The notes beneath the pieces were generated by a model. That model was not told where the DNA came from and made no database searches. It saw only the letters and a list, made by a program, of their open reading frames with translations. From Candidatus Pelagibacter sp. (GTDB taxonomy: Bacteria; Pseudomonadota; Alphaproteobacteria; Pelagibacterales; Pelagibacteraceae), in contig DTVC01000013.1 in assembly GCA_012963775.1 (NCBI GenBank), positions 1-10,777 on the forward strand: a stretch of 10,777 bases of DNA, written 5' to 3'. Of the stretch, positions 6,144-10,777 are shown one piece after another (within the stretch, counting starts at the first letter, position 1; each line of letters begins with the position of its first letter). The position numbers and the translations under genes are program-made.

Positions 6144-6159
6144 GTTGTATAAGTACAAC
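6144..6159 (+). other. Hairpin in the tig-clpP spacer
   Basis: GTTGTA (6144-6149) and TACAAC (6154-6159) form a perfect 6-bp inverted repeat around a TAAG tetraloop, within the 32-nt spacer and ending 10 nt before the clpP ATG. No T-run follows, so it is not a standard terminator. An mRNA processing or stability element, or a protein-binding palindrome, would fit. Confidence 0.4.
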
Positions 6160-6169
6160 GAATCAGCTT

Positions 6170-6781
6170 ATGAGCATAAAAATACCTGAACAATTAAATA
6201 CGCTTATCCCAATGGTGGTTGAACAATCAAATAGGGGTGAAAGAGCTTATGATATTTATTCAAGATTATTAAAAGAAAGAATAGTTTTTATTGTTGGAAC
6301 TATAAGCGATACTGTAGCATCATTAGTAACAGCTCAATTATTATATCTAGAATCTGAAGATCCAAAAAAGGAAATTTCACTTTATATTAATGCTCCTGGA
6401 GGATTAGTTACAGCTGGTTTAGGAATTTATGATACTATGCAGTATATTAAACCTGATGTTTCAACTTTGTGTATCGGTCAAGCTGCAAGTATGGGTTCTT
6501 TTTTATTAGCAGCTGGTGCTAAAGGAAAAAGATTTTCTCTACCAAATTCTAGAATTATGGTTCATCAACCATCGGCTGGTTATCAGGGACAAGTAACGGA
6601 TATTGAAATTCATGCCAACGAAATTTTATCATTAAAAAGAAGATTAAATGAAATTTATTCTAAACATACAAACAAATCTGTTGATGTAATCAAAAAAGCT
6701 CTTGAAAGAGATAATTTTATGACTCCAGAAAATGCTAAAGACTTTGGTTTAATTGATAAAGTAGTATTTAAAAGAGAATGA
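6170..6781 (+). CDS. clpP: ATP-dependent Clp protease proteolytic subunit ClpP
   Basis: A 203-residue serine peptidase. ClpP forms a two-ring tetradecamer that degrades proteins fed to it by ClpX or ClpA. The catalytic triad is intact: Ser107 in QAASMGS, His132 in MVHQP and Asp181 in ERDNF. All three are offset by four from the E. coli precursor (111, 136, 185), so the N-terminus is nearly the same length. Other family blocks include [18 protein letters not shown] (21-38), [11 protein letters not shown] (73-83) and [13 protein letters not shown] (137-149). It is 32 nt downstream of tig and 94 nt upstream of clpX, the normal order. No Shine-Dalgarno is visible before the ATG. Small departures (SAGYQG for LGGYQG, GSF for GAF) are conservative. 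Confidence 0.97.
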   Translation: MSIKIPEQLNTLIPMVVEQSNRGERAYDIYSRLLKERIVFIVGTISDTVASLVTAQLLYLESEDPKKEISLYINAPGGLVTAGLGIYDTMQYIKPDVSTLCIGQAASMGSFLLAAGAKGKRFSLPNSRIMVHQPSAGYQGQVTDIEIHANEILSLKRRLNEIYSKHTNKSVDVIKKALERDNFMTPENAKDFGLIDKVVFKRE

Positions 6782-6814
6782 TTCACAACATATAGTTTTT
6801 CACTCAACCCAAGC

Positions 6815-6843
6815 TTGATTACTGAGAGTCACCTGTATATGTA
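6815..6843 (+). promoter_or_regulatory. Possible internal promoter before clpX
   Basis: TTGATT (6815-6820) and TATGTA (6838-6843) are 17 bp apart in the 94-nt clpP-clpX spacer, the only sizeable gap in this gene block. Each matches consensus at about four positions. An additional start for clpX and lon would explain the gap, but the match is weak in AT-rich sequence. Confidence 0.3.
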
Positions 6844-6875
6844 TTAGAGTGTTAATTTGATTCGTTATAAAATTT

Positions 6876-8141
6876 ATGAGCAATAATAATAAAAATATTC
6901 TCTACTGTTCTTTTTGTGGCAAAAGCCAACACGAGGTTAGAAAACTTATAGCTGGTCCCACAGTATTTATTTGCGATGAGTGTGTTGAGCTATGCATGGA
7001 TATTATTAAAGAGGAGAGCAAAGATACATTTATAAAAAACCAAGACGGTTTACCACCTCCCAGAGAGATTTGTTCTGTACTAGACGATTATGTAATTGGC
7101 CAGGATCATGCAAAAAAAGTTTTATCAGTTGCAGTACACAATCATTATAAAAGATTAAATTACGAAAACAAAACAAGTAAATCCGTCGAACTGGCAAAAT
7201 CAAACATTTTATTAGTTGGACCTACAGGATGTGGAAAAACTTTATTAGCTCAAACATTAGCTAGAATTTTAGATGTTCCATTTACAATGGCAGATGCTAC
7301 CACATTAACCGAAGCTGGATATGTTGGTGAAGATGTTGAAAATATTATTCTGAAACTTTTACAAGCTGCAGATTATAATGTTGAAAAAGCACAAAGAGGA
7401 ATTGTTTATATTGATGAAGTAGATAAAATAAGCAGAAAATCAGAAAATCCTTCGATAACAAGAGATGTATCAGGCGAAGGAGTACAACAAGCTCTATTAA
7501 AGATAATGGAAGGAACAATTGCAAGTGTTCCACCACAAGGTGGCAGAAAACATCCACAACAGGAATTCTTACAAGTTGATACAACGAATATTTTATTTAT
7601 TTGTGGTGGAGCATTTTCTGGATTAGAAAAAATTATCTCTCAAAGAGACAAAGGTTCATCTATTGGTTTTGGTGCTGAAGTTAAGAGCATTGAAGATAAA
7701 AACATTGGAGAATGGATGAAAGGTTTAGAGCCTGAAGATTTATTGAAATATGGTTTAATACCCGAGTTTATTGGAAGATTGCCAATAACTGCTACTTTAG
7801 AGGATTTAGATGAAAAATCTTTAATAAAAATATTACAAGAGCCAAAAAATTCTTTAATTAAACAATTCCAAGAATTGTTTAAATTTGAAGGTGTAAAACT
7901 AACTTTTAAAGAAAATGCTATTAGAAAGATAGCAGATAAAGCAATTAATAAAAAAGCTGGTGCTAGAGGATTAAGATCAATTTTAGAAAATATATTGCTT
8001 AAAACTATGTTTGATTTACCTGGTCAGGAGAATATTGAAGAAGTGATTGTTGATATTGGCTCAGTTAAAGGTGAATATGAACCTATTATTATTCATTCAA
8101 AAAACAATAAATCTAAGGCAGAAAAAACTTCAGCGGCATAA
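6876..8141 (+). CDS. clpX: ATP-dependent Clp protease ATP-binding subunit ClpX
   Basis: A 421-residue hexameric AAA+ unfoldase that selects substrates and threads them into ClpP. The N-terminal zinc-binding domain has Cys11, Cys14, Cys33 and Cys36. Walker A is GPTGCGKT (115-122), the GYVG pore loop is at 148-151 and Walker B is IVYIDE (176-181). The stretches [20 protein letters not shown] and [10 protein letters not shown] (RKH loop) are almost invariant family sequence. The SIGFG segment carries the IGF motif that docks onto ClpP, so pairing with the neighbouring ClpP is supported. The C-terminal sensor-2 domain has [10 protein letters not shown]. Length is normal. The ATG start gives the usual short lead-in before the zinc finger. 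Confidence 0.98.
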   Translation: MSNNNKNILYCSFCGKSQHEVRKLIAGPTVFICDECVELCMDIIKEESKDTFIKNQDGLPPPREICSVLDDYVIGQDHAKKVLSVAVHNHYKRLNYENKTSKSVELAKSNILLVGPTGCGKTLLAQTLARILDVPFTMADATTLTEAGYVGEDVENIILKLLQAADYNVEKAQRGIVYIDEVDKISRKSENPSITRDVSGEGVQQALLKIMEGTIASVPPQGGRKHPQQEFLQVDTTNILFICGGAFSGLEKIISQRDKGSSIGFGAEVKSIEDKNIGEWMKGLEPEDLLKYGLIPEFIGRLPITATLEDLDEKSLIKILQEPKNSLIKQFQELFKFEGVKLTFKENAIRKIADKAINKKAGARGLRSILENILLKTMFDLPGQENIEEVIVDIGSVKGEYEPIIIHSKNNKSKAEKTSAA

Positions 8142-8183
8142 ATAACCGTTAATTCAGACATAATTATCTATTGCAAATTTCTA

Positions 8184-8189
8184 TATAAT
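8184..8189 (+). promoter_or_regulatory. Possible -10 element for lon
   Basis: A perfect TATAAT lies in the 60-nt clpX-lon spacer, about 15 nt before the lon start codon. No good -35 is found at 16-18 bp upstream (TAATTA at 8161-8166). If used, the lon mRNA would have a leader of under about 10 nt. In AT-rich sequence one perfect hexamer is weak evidence. Confidence 0.25.
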
Positions 8190-8204
8190 ATCCATATTGA
8201 CGTG

Positions 8205-10592
8205 ATGGATGTTAAACACGCACTGCCGTTATTACCTTTAAGAGATATAGTTATATTTCCCAGTATGGTGATTCCTTTATTTGTTGGTAGAGATAAGTCT
8301 ATCTCTTCATTAAATGAAGTAATGAAAGATAACAAAAAAATTATTTTAGTTACACAAAAAAATTCAGAAGTTGATGATCCAAAAAAAACTGATGTGTTTA
8401 CATATGGTTGTGAGAGCAACATTCTTCAACTTCTAAAACTACCAGATGGTACTGTTAAAGTTTTAGTTGAAGGCATTAAAAGAGTTAAAATTATCGATTT
8501 TAAAAATGATGAAAAATTCATCACTTGTACATATGAATATCAAAACGATGTAATAGCGCCAGATGAGGATTTAATGCCTCTAGCGATGATCGCTGTAAGA
8601 AGATTAGAGAAGTTAAATTCTGTAAATAAAAAAATTTCAACAGAGACAATTAATAATATTAAACAATTAAAAGATCCCACAAAGATTGTTGATAATATTG
8701 CGTCTTATTTAAATTCTACCATGTCGGAAAAACAACAAATTTTTGAAACTGTTGATGTTAAGAAAAGATTGAATGGTGTCATTAAAATAATGGAAAATGA
8801 AGCTAGCATTATAGGAGTAGAAAGAAAAATTAGAGGAAGAGTTAAAAATCAGATGGAAAAAACTCAAAGAGAGTACTACTTAAACGAACAGTTGAAAGCT
8901 ATTCAAAAAGAATTAGGAGAAATAGAAGACGGTAAAGACGAAACTTCAAGTTTAAACAAAGCTATAATAAAATCTAAAATGCCAAAAGAAGTTCTGAAAA
9001 AATGTATGAATGAACTTAGTAAACTAAAAAATATGAGCCCAATGTCTGCTGAAGCTACTGTAGTTAGAAATTATCTGGATTGGATGATTGATATTCCTTG
9101 GTTCAAAAAAGATAAGATTGATATTGATTTAAATAAAGCCTTAAAAGTTTTAGATGAAGATCATTATGGTTTAGAGAAAGTCAAAGAGAGAATTATTGAA
9201 TTTTTAGCTGTTCAAAAAAGAATGGGAAAAAGCAAAGGTCCAATTTTATGTTTAATTGGTCCCCCAGGAGTTGGAAAAACATCGCTTGGTAAATCAGTTG
9301 CAAGAGCTACTAACAGGCAGTTTGTTAGAATGTCACTTGGTGGTGTAAGAGATGAAGCTGAGATTAGAGGTCATAGAAGAACCTATATTGGATCTTTACC
9401 AGGCAAAATTATTCAAATGATGAAAAAAGCTGGAACAATAAATCCTTTAATTTTATTTGATGAGATAGATAAAGTTGGAAACGATTATAGAGGCGATCCT
9501 TCATCAGCTTTATTAGAAGCTTTAGATCCAGAACAAAATACTACATTTAATGATCATTATTTAGAAGTTGATTATGATTTATCAGATGTAATGTTTGTAA
9601 CTACAGGTAATACTTTAAATATCCTTCCTCCATTATTAGATAGAATGGAAGTTATAAGAATTCCTGGTTATACAGAAGATGAAAAAATTAATATTGCAGA
9701 CAAATTTTTGCTTCCAAAACAGATTAAAGAAAATGGAATTAAACAGGGCGAGTTAGATGTTAAAGATGGAACTATAAAACAAATTATAAGAAGTTATACT
9801 AGAGAAGCTGGAGTAAGAAATTTAGAGAGAGAAATATCAAAAATATCAAGAAAAGTTGTTAAACAGGTAATTAACGGTGAAAAACAGACAGTAACAGTAA
9901 ATGATAATAATATTTCAGATTTTTTAGGGATTAAAAAATTCAAGTATGGAGAAGTTGAAACAGAAGATAAAGTTGGAGTAGTAACAGGTTTAGCCTGGAC
10001 TGAATTTGGAGGAGAAATATTAAAGATAGAAACTGTTCACATGCCAGGAAAGGGAAGAATGCAAATTACTGGAAAACTTGGTGAAGTGATGCAAGAATCA
10101 GTTAAAGCTGCAAAATCATATGTTAGGTCTAAAAGTTTAGAATATGGAATAATTCCCCCATTATTTGAAAAGAATGATTTTCATATTCACGTACCTGAAG
10201 GAGCAACACCTAAAGATGGACCATCAGCTGGAATTGGCATGGTTACATCTATAGTATCTTCAATTACAAATAATCCTGTTGATAGAGAAATTGCTATGAC
10301 TGGGGAAGTAACTATAACTGGACAAGTTCTTTCTATAGGTGGTTTAAAAGAAAAATTATTAGCTGCTCATAGAGCGGGAATTAAAAAATTAATAATCCCA
10401 AAAGATAATGAAAAAGATTTAGCTGATATTCCGCAAAAAATAAAAGATGATATAAAAATTATTACAGTAGAAACTGTTGATGAAGTTTTAAAACTAGCCT
10501 TAAAAAACGAACTTAAAAGAGTAGAATGGCAAGAAGCTAAAAACATTTCAAAATCTGAAAAAGAAGATAAATCTCAAGCTAGTATTCAGTAA
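8205..10592 (+). CDS. lon: ATP-dependent protease Lon (LonA type)
   Basis: A 795-residue cytosolic hexameric AAA+ serine protease that removes damaged and short-lived regulatory proteins. Domains, numbered from ATG 8205: LAN substrate-binding domain from LPLLPLRDIVIFP (about 7-195); a coiled linker with REYYLNEQLKAIQKELGE; AAA+ module with Walker A GPPGVGKT (352-359) and Walker B LFDEID (Asp419, Glu420); and the protease domain from about 580. The Ser-Lys dyad is intact: Ser674 in PKDGPSAG and Lys717 in GGLKEK, 43 apart as in E. coli Lon. Length is normal for LonA. A GTG directly before the ATG (8202) could serve as start and would add one residue; ATG is preferred as the stronger codon. It lies 60 nt after clpX and is probably co-transcribed. 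Confidence 0.97.
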   Translation: MDVKHALPLLPLRDIVIFPSMVIPLFVGRDKSISSLNEVMKDNKKIILVTQKNSEVDDPKKTDVFTYGCESNILQLLKLPDGTVKVLVEGIKRVKIIDFKNDEKFITCTYEYQNDVIAPDEDLMPLAMIAVRRLEKLNSVNKKISTETINNIKQLKDPTKIVDNIASYLNSTMSEKQQIFETVDVKKRLNGVIKIMENEASIIGVERKIRGRVKNQMEKTQREYYLNEQLKAIQKELGEIEDGKDETSSLNKAIIKSKMPKEVLKKCMNELSKLKNMSPMSAEATVVRNYLDWMIDIPWFKKDKIDIDLNKALKVLDEDHYGLEKVKERIIEFLAVQKRMGKSKGPILCLIGPPGVGKTSLGKSVARATNRQFVRMSLGGVRDEAEIRGHRRTYIGSLPGKIIQMMKKAGTINPLILFDEIDKVGNDYRGDPSSALLEALDPEQNTTFNDHYLEVDYDLSDVMFVTTGNTLNILPPLLDRMEVIRIPGYTEDEKINIADKFLLPKQIKENGIKQGELDVKDGTIKQIIRSYTREAGVRNLEREISKISRKVVKQVINGEKQTVTVNDNNISDFLGIKKFKYGEVETEDKVGVVTGLAWTEFGGEILKIETVHMPGKGRMQITGKLGEVMQESVKAAKSYVRSKSLEYGIIPPLFEKNDFHIHVPEGATPKDGPSAGIGMVTSIVSSITNNPVDREIAMTGEVTITGQVLSIGGLKEKLLAAHRAGIKKLIIPKDNEKDLADIPQKIKDDIKIITVETVDEVLKLALKNELKRVEWQEAKNISKSEKEDKSQASIQ

Positions 10593-10730
10593 TTAACAAT
10601 TTACATTATCATTATAAAGAGTAAATAAGGGCGTTCTGTCCGCACTATATCCGCACTTGGATGATAATTTCCCACTTTTGCACAAAAATTATTGGCCTAG
10701 ATTAAGGAATAATGTTACAGGATTTATCTA
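10593..10730. other. Intergenic region after lon, no gene seen
   Basis: No convincing reading frame occurs on either strand between the lon stop and 10730. The first 35 bases are AT-rich and hold no clear intrinsic terminator. Bases 10629-10660 are noticeably more GC-rich than the surroundings and carry the direct repeat listed separately. An ATG at 10712 opens only 12 codons. Confidence 0.5.
10639..10657 (+). repeat. Direct repeat TCCGCACT x2 (11-bp period)
   Basis: TCCGCACT occurs at 10639-10646 and 10650-10657, separated by ATA, so the units are about one helical turn apart. A degenerate third unit, TCCCACT, is at 10670-10676. Helically phased short repeats can bind a protein such as a recombinase or regulator. 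With two exact units this remains tentative. Confidence 0.45.
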
Positions 10731-10777
10731 TTGAAACACAACAGTCCTAAAACCAGAAACACGTATAGAGATAGTTT
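10731..10777 (+). CDS. Possible start of a tyrosine recombinase (partial, very tentative)
   Basis: A frame opens after a TAA at 10710-10712 and runs off the window. From a possible TTG start at 10731 it reads M/L-KHNSPKTRNTYRDS. The S-P-K-T-x-x-x-Y-R-D pattern resembles the first helix of the SAM-like core-binding domain of phage-type integrases. Only 15 codons are visible, the start codon is uncertain, and the frame could be open by chance. The adjacent phased repeats are consistent with the idea but do not prove it. Confidence 0.2.
   Translation, partial: MKHNSPKTRNTYRDS

Noticed and set aside
7345..7584. Minus-strand reading frame inside clpX
   Set aside because: Antisense shadow of highly conserved ClpX sequence; Leu/Val-rich composition is explained by the complementary codons.
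10629..10633. GGGCG as the 5' end of a tRNA after lon
   Set aside because: No D arm, anticodon arm or matching 3' acceptor strand follows; five bases are not evidence of a tRNA.
1..10777. CRISPR array, toxin-antitoxin pair, rRNA or insertion sequence
   Set aside because: No regularly spaced repeats, no transposase frame with terminal inverted repeats, no rRNA sequence, and the small ORFs do not form a toxin-antitoxin arrangement.

Overview
The window is very AT-rich (roughly 70% A+T by eye) and densely packed, with weak or no Shine-Dalgarno sequences and overlapping or abutting genes. The block tRNA-Leu / tig / clpP / clpX / lon, the protein sequences and the tiny membrane ORFs all point to a streamlined marine alphaproteobacterium of the SAR11 type (Pelagibacterales). 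That assignment is inference from composition and gene order; no marker gene was compared.

Left region (1-2485, + strand): a solute-uptake and metabolism cassette. The window opens in the last codons of a TRAP transporter large permease (DctM type). It is followed by a second, diverged and frameshifted copy of the same C-terminus, a remnant of another TRAP permease. Then come an NCS1-family cation symporter with a GTG start and an SDR oxidoreductase whose ATG directly follows the symporter's stop codon. Import and oxidation of one small polar compound is the simplest reading; the compound is unknown.

Middle region (2475-4508): a 43-codon minus-strand membrane ORF overlaps the end of the SDR gene. 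A secreted DUF3047 protein follows on the + strand. A minus-strand group then reads DUF1289 protein -> family 5 uracil-DNA glycosylase -> 46-codon two-helix membrane ORF. The stop codon of that last ORF abuts the DUF3047 stop codon with no base between them.

Right region (4567-10592, + strand): a protein quality-control block. A candidate promoter drives tRNA-Leu(UAG). Trigger factor starts only 7 nt after the encoded CCA end, followed by the ClpP peptidase, the ClpX unfoldase and the Lon protease. Trigger factor folds nascent chains; ClpXP and Lon degrade failures. Weak internal promoter candidates precede clpX and lon.

Right edge (10593-10777): no complete gene. It holds a short TCCGCACT direct repeat and a 47-nt open frame, possibly starting at TTG, whose predicted residues resemble the start of a tyrosine recombinase. 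This may be the edge of an accessory island, but the evidence is thin.

I see no clear undescribed defence or mobile system. The most novel-looking items are the two tiny membrane ORFs, the decayed TRAP tail, the NCS1 transporter with altered substrate-site aromatics, and the lon-distal edge.
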